A stretch of DNA of 50,976 nt from Burkholderiales bacterium (lineage in GTDB: Bacteria; Pseudomonadota; Gammaproteobacteria; Burkholderiales; Burkholderiaceae_C): contig JAGWLO010000021.1 in NCBI GenBank assembly GCA_028872015.1, positions 1 through 50,976 of the forward strand, read 5' to 3'. Below, piece after piece: positions 34,443 through 44,097 of this stretch. Below the pieces are notes generated by a model. That model saw only the letters and a program-made list of their open reading frames with translations. It did not search any database and was not told the DNA's origin. A program made the translations under genes and the position numbers. How positions within the stretch are numbered: position 1 is the first letter of the stretch; each line of letters begins with the position of its first letter.

Positions 34443-35315
34443 ATGCCCATGCCAGACCTGCCCCCGGGCCCGATCAAGCGCCGCGACTTCATCCGCACCA
34501 CCCTGGGCAGCAGCTTCGCCGCCGCCGTGCTGCCGGTGTCGGCGCAGGCCCGGCACACCTCGTCCGACGGGCTGCTGGTGGGCGAGGTCACGGTGCCGGT
34601 GGGCGGCTTCCAGATGCCCGCCTACCGCGCCGCGCCGGCCGGCCGCCGCAGCGCGCCGGTGGTGCTGGTGGTCAGCGAGATCTTCGGCGTGCACGAGCAC
34701 ATCGCCGACATCGCGCGGCGCCTGGCCCACGCCGGCTACTTCGCCGTCGCGCCCGAGCTCTTCGCGCGCCAGGGCGACCCGGGCAGCTACGGCGAGATCG
34801 GCAAGCTGGTGAGCGAGGTGGTGCTGAAGGTGCCCGATGCCCAGGTGCTGGGCGATCTGGACGCCACGCTGGCCTGGGCCGCGCAGCAGGGCGCCGACGC
34901 CGGGCATGCCGCGATCACCGGCTTCTGCTGGGGCGGGCGCATCACCTGGCTGTACGCGGCGCACAGCCCGAGCCTGCGGGCCGCGGTGGCCTGGTACGGC
35001 CGCCTGGTGGGCGCGCCGACGCCGCTGCAGCCCACGAATCCGATCGACGTCGCGCCGGCGCTGCAGGTGCCGGTGCTGGGCCTGTACGGCGGCCAGGACG
35101 GCGGCATCCCGCAGAGCTCGATCGCACAGATGAAGGCCGCCCTGGCCGGCGGCAGCCCGGCGGCCCGGCAGTCCGAGTTCGTGGTCTACCCGCAGGCCGG
35201 CCACGCCTTCAACGCCGACTACCGCAACAGCTACGTCGCGGACGCGGCCGACGACGGCTGGCGTCGCTGCCTGGCCTGGCTGCGTGCCCACGGCGCGGCG
35301 CCGTCGGCGCGATGA
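34443..35315 (+). CDS. Tat-exported dienelactone hydrolase family protein
   Basis: This 290-residue alpha/beta hydrolase has a twin-arginine signal (IKRRDFIRTTLGSSFAAAVLPVSAQA, cleaved around residue 36) and so should act in the periplasm. The catalytic triad is visible as Cys in GFCWGGR, Asp in YGGQDGGIP and His in PQAGHAFN. Dienelactone hydrolases open lactone rings in aromatic degradation, but many members have other ester substrates. A TACACT (34403-34408) is the likely -10. The stop overlaps the ZIP gene start (ATGA). Confidence 0.9.
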   Translation: MPMPDLPPGPIKRRDFIRTTLGSSFAAAVLPVSAQARHTSSDGLLVGEVTVPVGGFQMPAYRAAPAGRRSAPVVLVVSEIFGVHEHIADIARRLAHAGYFAVAPELFARQGDPGSYGEIGKLVSEVVLKVPDAQVLGDLDATLAWAAQQGADAGHAAITGFCWGGRITWLYAAHSPSLRAAVAWYGRLVGAPTPLQPTNPIDVAPALQVPVLGLYGGQDGGIPQSSIAQMKAALAGGSPAARQSEFVVYPQAGHAFNADYRNSYVADAADDGWRRCLAWLRAHGAAPSAR

Positions 35316-36094
35316 CGCTGCTCTACATCGTGCTGGCCACCGCGGCCAGCGGCCTGCTGTCGGTGCTGGTGGCCGCCTCGCTCACGCGGGCCGTGCTCGG
35401 GCGCCTGGTCAAGCACCTGGTCAGCCTCTCGGCCGGTGTGCTGCTGGGCACGGCGCTGCTGCACATGCTGCCCGAGGCCTTCGAAAGCGGTGCCGACCCG
35501 CACACGCTGTTCGCCGCGCTGCTGGGCGGGCTGCTGTTTTTCTGGCTGCTGCAGAAGGCCGAGCTCTACCGCCACGATCACCACCACGAAGGCGACGGGC
35601 ACGGCCACGGCGACCACTTCGATGCCCGGCGCGCCGGCCGCGGCGGGCTCACCGTGCTGCTGGGCGACAGCGTGCACAACAGCTGCGACGGTGGCATCGT
35701 CGCGGCCGCCTTCCTGGTGGACCCGGCGCTGGGCGCGGTCACGGCGCTGGCGATCCTGGCGCACAAGATCCCGCAGGAGGCGGGCGACTACATCGTGCTG
35801 CTGAACGCGGGCTTCTCGCGCAGCCGGGCCCTGCTGTTCAACGCCGTGGCGGGCCTGGCGGCGGTGGCGGGCGGCGTGGCGGGCTATTTCCTGGTCGGGC
35901 CCTGGAAGGCGATGCTGCCCTACCTGCTGGTGATCGCCTCCAGCAGCTTCATCTACGTGGCCGTGTCCGATCTGCTGCCGCGCCTGCAGCAGCGGCTGTC
36001 GTGGCGCGAGACGCTGGCGCAGATGGCGTGGCTGGCCGGCGGGCTGGCGATCGTGGCGCTGGCGATGGTCGGCCTGCGCGACGCCGGGCATTGA
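35312..36094 (+). CDS. ZIP family metal transporter
   Basis: This 260-residue membrane protein has eight hydrophobic segments and the ZIP signatures: HNSCDGG in the fourth segment (LGDSVHNSCDGGIVAAAF) and HKIPQE in the fifth (LAHKIPQEAGDYIVLL). Between segments three and four lies a His/Asp-rich loop (HDHHHEGDGHGHGDHFD), a likely metal sensor or chelator. ZIP proteins bring zinc or related metals into the cytosol. Translation is coupled to the upstream hydrolase by a 4-nt overlap. Confidence 0.92.
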   Translation: MTLLYIVLATAASGLLSVLVAASLTRAVLGRLVKHLVSLSAGVLLGTALLHMLPEAFESGADPHTLFAALLGGLLFFWLLQKAELYRHDHHHEGDGHGHGDHFDARRAGRGGLTVLLGDSVHNSCDGGIVAAAFLVDPALGAVTALAILAHKIPQEAGDYIVLLNAGFSRSRALLFNAVAGLAAVAGGVAGYFLVGPWKAMLPYLLVIASSSFIYVAVSDLLPRLQQRLSWRETLAQMAWLAGGLAIVALAMVGLRDAGH

Positions 36095-36113
36095 GCCCCC
36101 GGGCTCCGGGCCG

Positions 36114-36548
36114 TCAGCGGACGACCAGCACCGGCAGCGTGCTGTGCGTCAGCACCTTCTGGGTCTCGCTGCCCAGCAGCAACGCGCTCACGCCGCGGCG
36201 ACCGTGCGAGGCCATCACCAGCAGGTCGCAGCCCTCGGCCTTGGCGTGCTCGAGGATGGCCTGCCAGGGGTGCAGATGCTCGACCGTCTCGCCCTTGCAC
36301 GGCACGCCGGCGGCCGCCGCCGCGTCCAGCACCTCCTGCACCCGCGCCGCGGCCACGCGTTGCTGGGTCGAGAAGTACTCTTGCGGCGGGATCGGCTGCA
36401 TCTCGGAGATGGCGCTGTACGGGAAGGGCTCCTTCACGGCAAGCGTGCGCAATTCGGCGCCGGTGAGGCGGGCCAGTCCGATCGCCGCGGCCAGCGCCTT
36501 GGCGGTGACGGCCGAGCCGTCGGTGGGGAACAGGATGCGTTGGTACAT
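36114..36548 (-). CDS. Universal stress protein A family
   Basis: This 144-residue UspA-like protein starts MYQRILFPTDGSAVTAKAL and ends with the ATP-binding motif ASHGRRGVSALLLGSETQKVLTHSTLPVLVV (GxxG-x9-G(S/T)). The ATG at 36548 has AAGGAG upstream; the longer frame to 36566 is less likely. Usp proteins accumulate on stress and bind ATP. It ends 19 bp from the convergent ZIP gene. Confidence 0.93.
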   Translation of the reverse strand: MYQRILFPTDGSAVTAKALAAAIGLARLTGAELRTLAVKEPFPYSAISEMQPIPPQEYFSTQQRVAAARVQEVLDAAAAAGVPCKGETVEHLHPWQAILEHAKAEGCDLLVMASHGRRGVSALLLGSETQKVLTHSTLPVLVVR

Positions 36549-36592
36549 GGCGGCTCCTTGTGGCACGGGGAAGCTGGCGCAGCACGCAGTCT

Positions 36593-36610
36593 GGGCCCTC
36601 CCGAGGGCCC
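36593..36610 (-). other. Hairpin between the sulfurtransferase and uspA genes
   Basis: An 8-bp stem (gggccctc / gagggccc, 2-nt loop) lies between the end of the sulfurtransferase gene and uspA. No T-run follows on either strand, so termination is uncertain. Confidence 0.4.
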
Positions 36611-36662
36611 GCGGTTGATGGTCGTCAAGCCGCGCCGGCAGCGGTTCGCCGGCGAAGGGGTG

Positions 36663-37505
36663 TCAGCCCCGCGCCACCGGGCGCCCCGGGTCGCTGCACC
36701 ATTCGCTCCAGGAGCCGGGGTAGAGCAGGCTGTCGCCGAGGCCGGCGTGGGCCATGGCCAGCAGGTTGTGGCAGGCGGTGACGCCCGAGCCGCATTGCTG
36801 CACCACCGGCTCGCCCTGGCCCGCACCGAGCGCGGTGAATTCGCGCCGCAGCTGCAGCGCCGGCTTGAAGTGGCCGTCGGCGCCGAGGTTGTCCTTGAAG
36901 TAGCGCTGCGTGGCCCCCGGGATGTGGCCCGCCACCGGGTCCAGCGGCTCGACCTCGCCGCGGAAGCGCTCGCCGGCGCGGGCGTCGAGCAGCCGCACCC
37001 GGCCCAGGCGGGCGAGCAGGGTGTCGGCGTCGATGGTCGGCATGGCCGGCGCCGGGGCGGGGTAGGGGGGCTGCGGCCGGGGCGGGGCCAGCTCGGCGAC
37101 GAGCCGGCCGCCCGCAGCCTGCCAGGCCGCCGTGCCGCCGTCCAGCACCGCCACGTCGGCGTGGCCCAGCCAGCGCAGCAGCCACCAGGCGCGCGCCGCA
37201 TAGGGGCCGCCCTGGGCGTCGTAGCACACCACCGGCACGCCCGGGGCGATGCCCCAGCGCCCGGCCCGGGCCGCGAAGTCCGCGCGATCGGGCAGCGGGT
37301 GGCGGCCATTGCGGCCGTTGCGGGCACCCGCCAGGTCGCGGTCGAGGTGGGCGTACTGCGCGCCCGGCAGGTGAGAGGCGGCGAAGCTGCGCGCGCCGGC
37401 GTCGGGGTCGGCCAGGTCGAAGCCGCAGTCGAGCAGCACCAGCGGTGCCGACGCCGTCTGCAGCGCCAGCAACGCCGGGGCGGGGATCAAAGTGCGCAGC
37501 AGCAT
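36663..37505 (-). CDS. sseA: Two-domain sulfurtransferase (SseA/rhodanese type)
   Basis: This 280-residue protein has two rhodanese domains. The first is inactive (VCYDAQGGPYAARAWWLLRWLGH), and the second holds the active loop CGSGVTAC (about residues 239-246), the form found in 3-mercaptopyruvate sulfurtransferases. It moves sulfur from mercaptopyruvate or thiosulfate to acceptors such as cyanide. The ATG at 37505 is 14 nt after the Rieske gene stop, so both probably share one mRNA. Substrate assignment by motif only. Confidence 0.9.
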   Translation of the reverse strand: MLLRTLIPAPALLALQTASAPLVLLDCGFDLADPDAGARSFAASHLPGAQYAHLDRDLAGARNGRNGRHPLPDRADFAARAGRWGIAPGVPVVCYDAQGGPYAARAWWLLRWLGHADVAVLDGGTAAWQAAGGRLVAELAPPRPQPPYPAPAPAMPTIDADTLLARLGRVRLLDARAGERFRGEVEPLDPVAGHIPGATQRYFKDNLGADGHFKPALQLRREFTALGAGQGEPVVQQCGSGVTACHNLLAMAHAGLGDSLLYPGSWSEWCSDPGRPVARG

Positions 37506-37519
37506 CGTCGCCGGCCGGC

Positions 37520-38641
37520 TCAATCCCGCTGGGGCAGCAGGCCCATCTCGCGCCGGTACCACTCGTGGAAGTGCTGCATGCCGTCCTCCATCGGGCTCTG
37601 GTACGGGCCGGCTTCGTCGTCGCCGCGCGCCATCAGCGCGTGCCGGCCGGCGTCCATGCGCAGCGCGATCTCGTCGTCTTCGACGCAGGTCTCCATGTAG
37701 GCGGCCTGCTGGGCCTGGACGAAATCGCGCTCGAACGCGGCGATTTCCTCCGGGTAGAAGAACTCCACCAGGTTCAGGGTCTTCTGCGGCCCTTGCGGGA
37801 ACAGGGTGGAGACCACCAGCACATGCGGGTACCACTCGACCATCACCCCGGGGTAGTAGGTGAGCCAGATCGCGCCGTGCGCCGGCGGCTGGCCGTTGCG
37901 GTACTTCAGCACCTCGTCGTGCCAGCGGGCGTAGGTGGGCGAGCCGGCCTGCGCCAGTGCCTGCTGCGCACCCACCGTCTGCACCGAGTGGTGACGGCCG
38001 AACTCCCACTGCAGGTCTTCGCAGGTCACGAAGCCGCCCAGACCAGGGTGGAACGGGCCGACGTGATAGTCCTCGAGATAGACCTCGATGAAGGTCTTCC
38101 AGTTGTACTCGCAGGGGTGCAGGTGGGCGCGGTCGAAGACGTAGCCGCTGAAGTCGAGATCGCGTGCCGCGCCCAGGGCCTGCAGGTCGGTCGCCACGCA
38201 GCGCCCGTTGTGCTCGAACTGCAGCCCGTTCCAGGACTGCAGCGGGTAGTTGCGCAGGTTCAGGCAAGGGTCGTGGTCGAAGTGCGGGGCCCCGAGCAGG
38301 TGGCCGTGCAGGTCGTACGTCCAGCGGTGCAGCGGGCACACCACCTGTGGCCCGGTGTGGCCGCGGCCCTTGAGCATGATCGCCTGGCGGTGCCGGCAGA
38401 CGTTGGAGACCAGCTCGATGCCGTCGCGCGTGCGCACCAGGGCGCGGCCCTCGCCCTCCTGCGGCAGCGCCAGGAAGTCGCCCACCTCGGGCACGGCGAG
38501 CGCGTGCCCGAGGTAGCGCGGTGCATGCTGGAAGATCAGTGCCTGCTCGCTGCGGAACAGGCCCTCGTCGAAATAGCTGGAAACCGGGAGTTGAGTGCGG
38601 CTGCGCTCAAGAGCTTCGAGACTGATGCTCAGGTCCGACAT
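37520..38641 (-). CDS. Rieske-type aromatic ring-hydroxylating oxygenase, alpha subunit
   Basis: This 373-residue protein has a Rieske 2Fe-2S site (C82, H84, C102, H105 in CRHRQ and CPLHRW) and a mononuclear iron site (H193, H198 in LEDYHVGPFHPG, with a C-terminal acid near MEDGMQ). Such subunits hydroxylate aromatic or alkylamine substrates with electrons from a reductase. No reductase or beta subunit gene is near, so the partner must be elsewhere. AAGGAGG precedes the ATG. The substrate is unknown. It is followed by sseA on the same strand. Confidence 0.92.
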   Translation of the reverse strand: MSDLSISLEALERSRTQLPVSSYFDEGLFRSEQALIFQHAPRYLGHALAVPEVGDFLALPQEGEGRALVRTRDGIELVSNVCRHRQAIMLKGRGHTGPQVVCPLHRWTYDLHGHLLGAPHFDHDPCLNLRNYPLQSWNGLQFEHNGRCVATDLQALGAARDLDFSGYVFDRAHLHPCEYNWKTFIEVYLEDYHVGPFHPGLGGFVTCEDLQWEFGRHHSVQTVGAQQALAQAGSPTYARWHDEVLKYRNGQPPAHGAIWLTYYPGVMVEWYPHVLVVSTLFPQGPQKTLNLVEFFYPEEIAAFERDFVQAQQAAYMETCVEDDEIALRMDAGRHALMARGDDEAGPYQSPMEDGMQHFHEWYRREMGLLPQRD

Positions 38642-38709
38642 GATCCGACAGGATCCTCCTTGGCAAGGACATCGACCCCGCCACCCGGTGGCCCCGCGGG
38701 CGGCATAGG

Positions 38710-38745
38710 AAAAGAGCCTGCCCGGCCGGGGGGGGCCGGGCAGGC
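38710..38745 (-). terminator. Strong GC hairpin with T-run in front of the Rieske gene
   Basis: Arms 38716-38727 and 38734-38745 pair over 12 bp around a G6 loop. On the minus strand the stem is followed by TCTTTT (complement of 38710-38715). It sits about 70 nt before the Rieske ATG and just after a TAGAAT hexamer (38760-38755), so it may attenuate that gene's own transcript. Confidence 0.6.
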
Positions 38746-38855
38746 GAGCGCGGGATTCTAATGGCCGCTGCCGCGGGCGCCCGCCCTGGTCGGCCCGTCG
38801 TGGCGGGGTCGCGCCAGCACCCGGGCGACAGGCCGGATCGGGACATGCGTTTGTC

Positions 38856-38861
38856 TAGAAT
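38856..38861 (+). promoter_or_regulatory. Probable -10 for xseB-ispA-dxs
   Basis: TAGAAT lies 25 nt upstream of the xseB ATG in an otherwise GC-rich region. The -35 box is not clear. Confidence 0.45.
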
Positions 38862-38886
38862 CGGGCGCTTGATTCCATCACCTGAA

Positions 38887-39117
38887 ATGGCCCGCACTTC
38901 CGCCGCCAAGGAACCCGCCACCTACGAGCAGGCGCTGGCCGAACTCGATCGCCTGGTGGCGCAGATGGAGGGCGGCCAGCTGCCGCTGGACCAGCTGCTC
39001 GACGCCTACCGGCGCGGCGCCGAGCTGCTGGGCCTGTGCCGCGCCCGGCTGCAGGCGGTGGAAGAGCAGGTCAAGGTGCTCGAGGACGGCCAGCTCAAGG
39101 CCTGGCCCGCGACATGA
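38887..39117 (+). CDS. xseB: Exodeoxyribonuclease VII small subunit
   Basis: XseB combines with XseA to degrade single-stranded DNA. The 76-residue helical protein has the family core [53 protein letters not shown]. It starts at the ATG 38887 with a -10 upstream. Its stop overlaps the ispA start (ATGA), the common arrangement xseB-ispA-dxs. Confidence 0.96.
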   Translation: MARTSAAKEPATYEQALAELDRLVAQMEGGQLPLDQLLDAYRRGAELLGLCRARLQAVEEQVKVLEDGQLKAWPAT

Positions 39118-40004
39118 CGTCGACCGATTTCGACGGCTGGGCGGCGCGCGAAACGGCCGCCGTGGAAGCGGCGCTCGAGCGCTGGATGCCGGCCGATGCG
39201 CCGGCCGGCATCGGCGAGGTGATGCGCTACGGCGTGCTTGACGGCGGCAAGCGGCTGCGCCCGCTGCTGGTGCTGGCCAGCTGCCAGGCCGCGGCCGGCG
39301 ACCGCGAGCCGGCGCTGCGCGCCGCCGTGGCGGTGGAGCTGATCCACGCCTACTCGCTGGTCCACGACGACATGCCCTGCATGGACAACGACGTGCTGCG
39401 CCGCGGCAAGCCCACCGTGCACGTGAAGTACGGCCAGGCCCAGGCCATGCTGGCCGGCGATGCGATGCAGGCGCTGGCCTTCGAGGTGCTGACGCCGGAG
39501 GCCGGGCCGCCGCCTGCGCTGCAGGCCCGCCTGGTCGGCCTGCTGGCGCGCGCCGCCGGGCATGCCGGCATGGCCGGGGGGCAGGCGATCGACCTGGCCA
39601 GCATCGGACGCGTGCTCGATGAACACGCGTTGCGCGACATGCACCGCCGCAAGACCGGTGCCCTGCTGCAGGCCAGCGTGCAGATGGGCGCCGCCTGCGG
39701 CCGCCTCGACGCCGGCGCCTGGGCCGCCCTGCACGACTACGGTGCCGCCCTGGGCCTGGCGTTCCAGGTCGTCGACGACATCCTCGACGTGACCCAGGCC
39801 TCGGCCACGCTGGGCAAGACTGCCGGCAAGGACCAGCAGCACGACAAGCCCACCTACGTCTCGCTGCTGGGCCTGGACGCCGCGCGCCGGCATGCGCAGA
39901 GCCTGCGCGCGCAGGCCCACGAGGCGCTGGCCCGCAGCCGCCTGGGCGCGGCCGCCGCCCTGCTGGCGGTGCTGGCCGACAAGGTGGTCGACCGCGACAA
40001 CTGA
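39114..40004 (+). CDS. ispA: Farnesyl diphosphate synthase (polyprenyl synthetase)
   Basis: IspA condenses isopentenyl diphosphate with dimethylallyl and geranyl diphosphates. The 296-residue protein has [14 protein letters not shown], the first aspartate-rich motif DDMPCMDND, the second DDILD and [14 protein letters not shown]. It is coupled to xseB (ATGA) and to dxs (TGATG, overlapping one base). Confidence 0.95.
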   Translation: MTSTDFDGWAARETAAVEAALERWMPADAPAGIGEVMRYGVLDGGKRLRPLLVLASCQAAAGDREPALRAAVAVELIHAYSLVHDDMPCMDNDVLRRGKPTVHVKYGQAQAMLAGDAMQALAFEVLTPEAGPPPALQARLVGLLARAAGHAGMAGGQAIDLASIGRVLDEHALRDMHRRKTGALLQASVQMGAACGRLDAGAWAALHDYGAALGLAFQVVDDILDVTQASATLGKTAGKDQQHDKPTYVSLLGLDAARRHAQSLRAQAHEALARSRLGAAAALLAVLADKVVDRDN

Positions 40005-41905
40005 TGAAGCCCCCCGTGCCCCTGCTCAACAAGATCGACAGCCCCGCCGACCTGCGTCGCCTGCCGCGCGGCGACCTGCCGGCGCTGGCCGCCGAACTGC
40101 GCGAGTTCGTGCTGCGCACCGTCAGCCAGACCGGCAACGGCCACCTCGGCAGCAACCTCGGCACGGTGGAGCTCACCGTGGCCCTGCACTACGTGTTCAA
40201 CACGCCGCACGACCGCATCGTGTGGGACGTGGGCCACCAGACCTACCCCCACAAGGTGCTCACCGGGCGCCGCGACCGCATGCACACGCTGCGCCAGCTC
40301 GGCGGCATCGGCGGCTTTCCGCGCCGCGAGGAGAGCGAGTACGACACCTTCGGCACCGCCCACAGCAGCACCAGCATCAGCGCTGCCCTGGGCATGGCGC
40401 TGGCCAGCAAGCTCAAGGGCGAAGAGCGGCGCGCGGTGGCCGTGATCGGCGACGGCGCCATGAGCGCGGGCATGGCCTTCGAGGCGCTGAACAACGCCGG
40501 CGTCAGCCACGCCGGCGTGAACGCCGACCTGCTGGTGGTGCTGAACGACAACGACATGTCGATCAGCCCGCCGGTGGGGGCGCTCAACAAGTACCTGGCG
40601 CGCCTGATGAGCGGCAACTTCTACGAGGCCGCGCGCCAGGGGGCCAAGGCGGTGCTGAAGAACGCCCCACCGCTGTTCGAGCTGGCGCGGCGCTTCGAGG
40701 AGCATGCCAAGGGCATGGTGGTGCCGGGCACCATCTTCGAGGAGTTCGGCTTCAACTACGTCGGCCCGATCGACGGTCACGACCTCGACGCGCTGATCCC
40801 CACGCTGGAGAACCTGCGCGCCAAGCGCGGCCCGCAGTTCCTGCACGTGGTCACCAAGAAGGGCTACGGCTACAAGCCGGCCGAGGCCGACCCGGTGCGC
40901 TACCACGCCGCGTCGACCAAGTTCAACCCCGACGAGGGCTTCCCGGCCGCCAAGCCCGGCGGCAAGCCCAGCTTCACCCAGGTCTTCGGCCAGTGGCTGT
41001 GCGACATGGCCGAGGCCGATCCGCTGCTCGTGGCCATCACGCCGGCCATGCGCGAGGGCTCGGGCATGGTCGAGTTCCACCAGCGATTCCCCAAGCGCTA
41101 CCACGACGTCGGCATCGCCGAGCAGCACGCCGTCACCTTCGCCGCCGGCCTGGCCTGCGAGGGCCTCAAGCCGGTGGTGGCGATCTACAGCACCTTCTTG
41201 CAGCGCGGCTACGACCAGCTCATCCACGACGTGGCGCTGCAGAACCTGCCGGTGGTGTTCGCGCTCGACCGCGCCGGCCTCGTCGGCGCCGACGGGCCCA
41301 CCCATGCCGGCGCCTACGACATCGCCTACATACGCTGCGTGCCCAACCTGGCGCTGCTGGCGCCGAGCGACGAGAACGAATGCCGGCTGGCGCTGACCAC
41401 GGCCTTCCGCCAGCACGGCCCGGTGGCGGTGCGCTATCCGCGCGGCGCCGGCATCGGCGCCGCGGTCGACCCCGCGCTGGCCGAGTGGCCCTGGGGCCGC
41501 GGCGTCGTGCGCCGCAGCGGCCAGCGCCTGGCGATCCTGGCCTTCGGCACGCTGCTGCATCCGGCACTGGCGGCGGCCGAGAAGCTGGGCGCCACGGTGG
41601 CCGACATGCGCTTCGTCAAGCCGCTGGACCAGGCGCTGGTGCTCGAGCTGGCGCGCAGCCACGAGGGCCTGGTCACGGTCGAGGAGGGCTGCGTGATGGG
41701 CGGCGCGGGCAGCGCCGTGCTCGAGTGCATCGCCGCCGCCGGCCTGGCCGTGCCGCTGCTGCAGCTGGGCCTGCCCGACCGGTTCGTCGAGCACGGGGAC
41801 CCGGCCCGGCTGCTCGCGTTGTGCGGGCTGGACGCCGCGGGCATTGAGCAGTCGATCGTGCAGCGCTTCGGCGGCCGGCCGGCGCTGGCCGCGGTCAACG
41901 CCTGA
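40004..41905 (+). CDS. dxs: 1-deoxy-D-xylulose-5-phosphate synthase
   Basis: Dxs makes the first intermediate of the methylerythritol phosphate pathway from pyruvate and glyceraldehyde 3-phosphate with thiamine diphosphate. The 633-residue protein has [42 protein letters not shown], the cofactor motif [16 protein letters not shown] and the second-domain [15 protein letters not shown] and [15 protein letters not shown]. It begins at the ATG one base into the ispA stop. It supplies the substrate used by IspA, which explains the operon. Confidence 0.97.
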   Translation: MKPPVPLLNKIDSPADLRRLPRGDLPALAAELREFVLRTVSQTGNGHLGSNLGTVELTVALHYVFNTPHDRIVWDVGHQTYPHKVLTGRRDRMHTLRQLGGIGGFPRREESEYDTFGTAHSSTSISAALGMALASKLKGEERRAVAVIGDGAMSAGMAFEALNNAGVSHAGVNADLLVVLNDNDMSISPPVGALNKYLARLMSGNFYEAARQGAKAVLKNAPPLFELARRFEEHAKGMVVPGTIFEEFGFNYVGPIDGHDLDALIPTLENLRAKRGPQFLHVVTKKGYGYKPAEADPVRYHAASTKFNPDEGFPAAKPGGKPSFTQVFGQWLCDMAEADPLLVAITPAMREGSGMVEFHQRFPKRYHDVGIAEQHAVTFAAGLACEGLKPVVAIYSTFLQRGYDQLIHDVALQNLPVVFALDRAGLVGADGPTHAGAYDIAYIRCVPNLALLAPSDENECRLALTTAFRQHGPVAVRYPRGAGIGAAVDPALAEWPWGRGVVRRSGQRLAILAFGTLLHPALAAAEKLGATVADMRFVKPLDQALVLELARSHEGLVTVEEGCVMGGAGSAVLECIAAAGLAVPLLQLGLPDRFVEHGDPARLLALCGLDAAGIEQSIVQRFGGRPALAAVNA

Positions 41906-41999
41906 GCCGCCGCTGCGGCGCCGATTCAGCGCCGCCGAACGATGTGAGTAAACCGTGCGACTGCACCGGCACCGGATCGGTGTCATCCTTGCGCCCCTC

Positions 42000-42800
42000 A
42001 TGACCAATCTCACCGACGCCCTGCACATTCCCGACACGCAAAGCGCGCGCGACGAGCGCCACCTGGCGATCCAGCGCGTGGGCGTGAAGGACCTGCGCTA
42101 TCCGCTGCAGCTGATGGTGGCCGGCGCGGTGCAGTCGACCGCGGCGACCTGGTCGCTGGACGTCGCGCTGCCGGCCGAGAAGAAGGGCACGCACATGTCG
42201 CGGTTCGTGGCCTGGCTGGAGGCGCTGGCCGTCGCCGACCAGCCGCTGGATGCGGCCGCGCTGCGCACGCGCCACGCCGCGATGCTCGACGCGCTCGGCG
42301 CCGACGAAGGCCGCATCGAGGCCGCGTTCAGCTTCTTCCTGCGCAAGCGCGCGCCGGTGTCGGGCGTGGCCAGCCTGCTCGACTACGAGGGCCGCTGGAT
42401 CGCCCAGACGCGCGCCGGCGTCACCGCCGTCTGGGCCGAAGTGGCGGTACCGGTGAAGAGCCTGTGCCCGTGCTCGAAGGAGATCTCGGACTACGGCGCG
42501 CACAACCAGCGCTCGCGGGTGACGATCCGGGTCGAGCTGCTGCAGCCGCTGCCCTGGCACGAGCTGGTGCGCTTTGCCGAAGACCAGGCCAGCAGCGAGC
42601 TCTGGCCCCTGCTCAAGCGTCCCGACGAGAAGTGGGTCACCGAGCACGCCTACGAGAACCCGAAGTTCGTCGAGGACCTGGTGCGCGACGTGGCCCTGGC
42701 GCTCGATGCCGACGCCCGCGTGGGCCGCTACACGGTCGAGGTGGAGAACTTCGAGTCCATCCACAACCACTCCGCCTACGCGCGCATCGAGCGCACCTAG
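42000..42800 (+). CDS. folE2: GTP cyclohydrolase FolE2 (type IB)
   Basis: FolE2 makes dihydroneopterin triphosphate from GTP for folate, and does so with metals other than zinc. The 266-residue protein has the invariant [19 protein letters not shown] (Cys and Glu metal ligands near residues 155-165) and the C-terminal [15 protein letters not shown]. The ATG at 42000 gives the expected N-terminus with [24 protein letters not shown]; a GTG at 41955 is less likely. Zinc-limited organisms often induce FolE2, but no Zur box was recognised here. A strong terminator follows. Confidence 0.94.
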   Translation: MTNLTDALHIPDTQSARDERHLAIQRVGVKDLRYPLQLMVAGAVQSTAATWSLDVALPAEKKGTHMSRFVAWLEALAVADQPLDAAALRTRHAAMLDALGADEGRIEAAFSFFLRKRAPVSGVASLLDYEGRWIAQTRAGVTAVWAEVAVPVKSLCPCSKEISDYGAHNQRSRVTIRVELLQPLPWHELVRFAEDQASSELWPLLKRPDEKWVTEHAYENPKFVEDLVRDVALALDADARVGRYTVEVENFESIHNHSAYARIERT

Positions 42801-42838
42801 GCACGCTGCCGGCGGCGCACCCCGCACGGCGGGCCCGA

Positions 42839-42876
42839 CGAAACGGCCGATGTCCCCGGGGGCATCGGCCGTTTCG
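42839..42876 (+). terminator. Long hairpin terminator after folE2
   Basis: Arms 42839-42852 and 42863-42876 (cgaaacggccgatg and its complement) pair over 14 bp with a 10-nt loop. It separates folE2 from the flagellar master regulator. The tail tttcgcttg is only modestly T-rich. Confidence 0.7.
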
Positions 42877-43024
42877 CTTGCGGCGTGTAGGAATTTGCCC
42901 GACAGCGGCCCTGGAAGAAGCGGGACTCAAGCCACGGAGATGGGCTGATGTCGCCTGCCAATTCCCGTCTCTACAGTTCCTTTCATCGCATCCCGCCTAC
43001 CGACCACCCCTGGAGCCCGCCGCC

Positions 43025-43348
43025 ATGACCTCTGACCAGATCCTCGCCGAAATCCGCGAAGCCAACCTCTCGTACCTGATGCTGGCCCAGAGCCTGGTGC
43101 GCGTCGACCGCGAGCAGGCGCTGTTCCGGCTGGGGGTCAGCGAAGAGACCGCCGCCCTCATCGGCAGCCTGACGCCGGCGCAGATGATGAAGATCGCCGC
43201 CGGCAACACGCTGCTGTGCCGCTTCCGGATGGACGACGACATCGTCTGGAACCTGCTCACCAACCACGGCAAGGGCGCCGCCAACGACGGCATGTCGCGC
43301 CTGCACGCCTCGATCCTGATGGCCGGCCGCCACCAGGAAGCGGCCTGA
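43025..43348 (+). CDS. flhD: Flagellar transcriptional activator FlhD
   Basis: FlhD forms the FlhD4C2 complex that turns on class II flagellar genes. The 107-residue helical protein has the family core EIREANLSYLMLAQSLVRVDREQALFRLGVSEETAALIGSLTPAQMMKIA and LCRFRMDDDIVWNLL. The ATG follows a GGAG about 11 nt upstream. The 150 bp between the folE2 terminator and the gene should contain the master promoter. A weak sigma-28-like TCAAG / GCTGATGT pair at 42927-42951 has wrong spacing (12 nt). Confidence 0.95.
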   Translation: MTSDQILAEIREANLSYLMLAQSLVRVDREQALFRLGVSEETAALIGSLTPAQMMKIAAGNTLLCRFRMDDDIVWNLLTNHGKGAANDGMSRLHASILMAGRHQEAA

Positions 43349-43388
43349 GCCCCGTCTGGTTCGACAACAACGAGGACGGAGCATCACC

Positions 43389-43970
43389 ATGGCCCGCAGC
43401 AAGAGCGTCCTGACCGAAGCCCGCCAGATCGAGCGCGCCGTCACCCTGATCAACCTCGGCGCGCGGCTGCAGGTGCTCGAGAGCGAGACCGATCTCAGCT
43501 ACGAGCGCCTGCTGCGCCTGTACAAGGAAGTGGCAGGCAAGAGCCCGAGCAAGGGCCAGCTGCCCTTCTCCACCGACTGGTTCATGACCTGGCAGCCGAA
43601 CATCCACGCCAGCCTGTTCCTGAACATCCACGAGTACCTCAACAAGTCGTCGGCGCTCGACGAGATCGACACCGTCATCAAGGCCTACCAGCTCTACACC
43701 GAGCAGATGCAGGCGCAGGATCTGGAGCCGCTGCTCAGCATCACCCGCGCCTGGCGACTGGTCAAGTTCGTCGACAACGGCATGCTCACCATGACCGGCT
43801 GCTGCAAGTGCGGCGGCCAGTACGTGACCCACCCGCACGAGATCGCGCGCCACTACGTGTGCGGCCTGTGCAATCCGCCGGCGCGGGCCGGCAAGGGCAA
43901 GCTGTCGGGGCGCTTCACGGCCGGCCTGGCCGATGCGGCGCCGGCCGCCCTGGCGGCGACCGGACATTGA
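43389..43970 (+). CDS. flhC: Flagellar transcriptional activator FlhC
   Basis: FlhC is the partner that gives FlhD its specific DNA contacts. The 193-residue protein has LINLGARLQVLESETDLSYERLLRLYKE, and a zinc site C138, C141, C158, C161 (GCCKCGG and HYVCGLC). It follows flhD by 40 nt with GAGGACGGAG upstream. A terminator lies about 100 nt after its stop. Confidence 0.96.
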   Translation: MARSKSVLTEARQIERAVTLINLGARLQVLESETDLSYERLLRLYKEVAGKSPSKGQLPFSTDWFMTWQPNIHASLFLNIHEYLNKSSALDEIDTVIKAYQLYTEQMQAQDLEPLLSITRAWRLVKFVDNGMLTMTGCCKCGGQYVTHPHEIARHYVCGLCNPPARAGKGKLSGRFTAGLADAAPAALAATGH

Positions 43971-44069
43971 TCACGCCGCGCCGCCTTCAGCGCGCGGCAG
44001 CGGCGCCGACATCCAGGATGTCTACGGTTCATTGTGCGTCTCCTCCTGGCACAGTCCCTGTGCTTTGCG

Positions 44070-44097
44070 GCGGGCCCCTCGGGGCCCGCATTTTTTT
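44070..44097 (+). terminator. Intrinsic terminator after flhDC
   Basis: A 9-bp GC stem (gcgggcccc / ggggcccgc, loop tc, 44070-44089) is followed by A and seven T (44091-44097). It is the clearest Rho-independent terminator in the window. Confidence 0.92.

Noticed and set aside
42927..42951. Sigma-28-like promoter in front of flhD
   Set aside because: TCAAG and GCTGATGT are present but the spacing is 12 nt instead of the 14 nt at motA and cheY, and the octamer has three mismatches.
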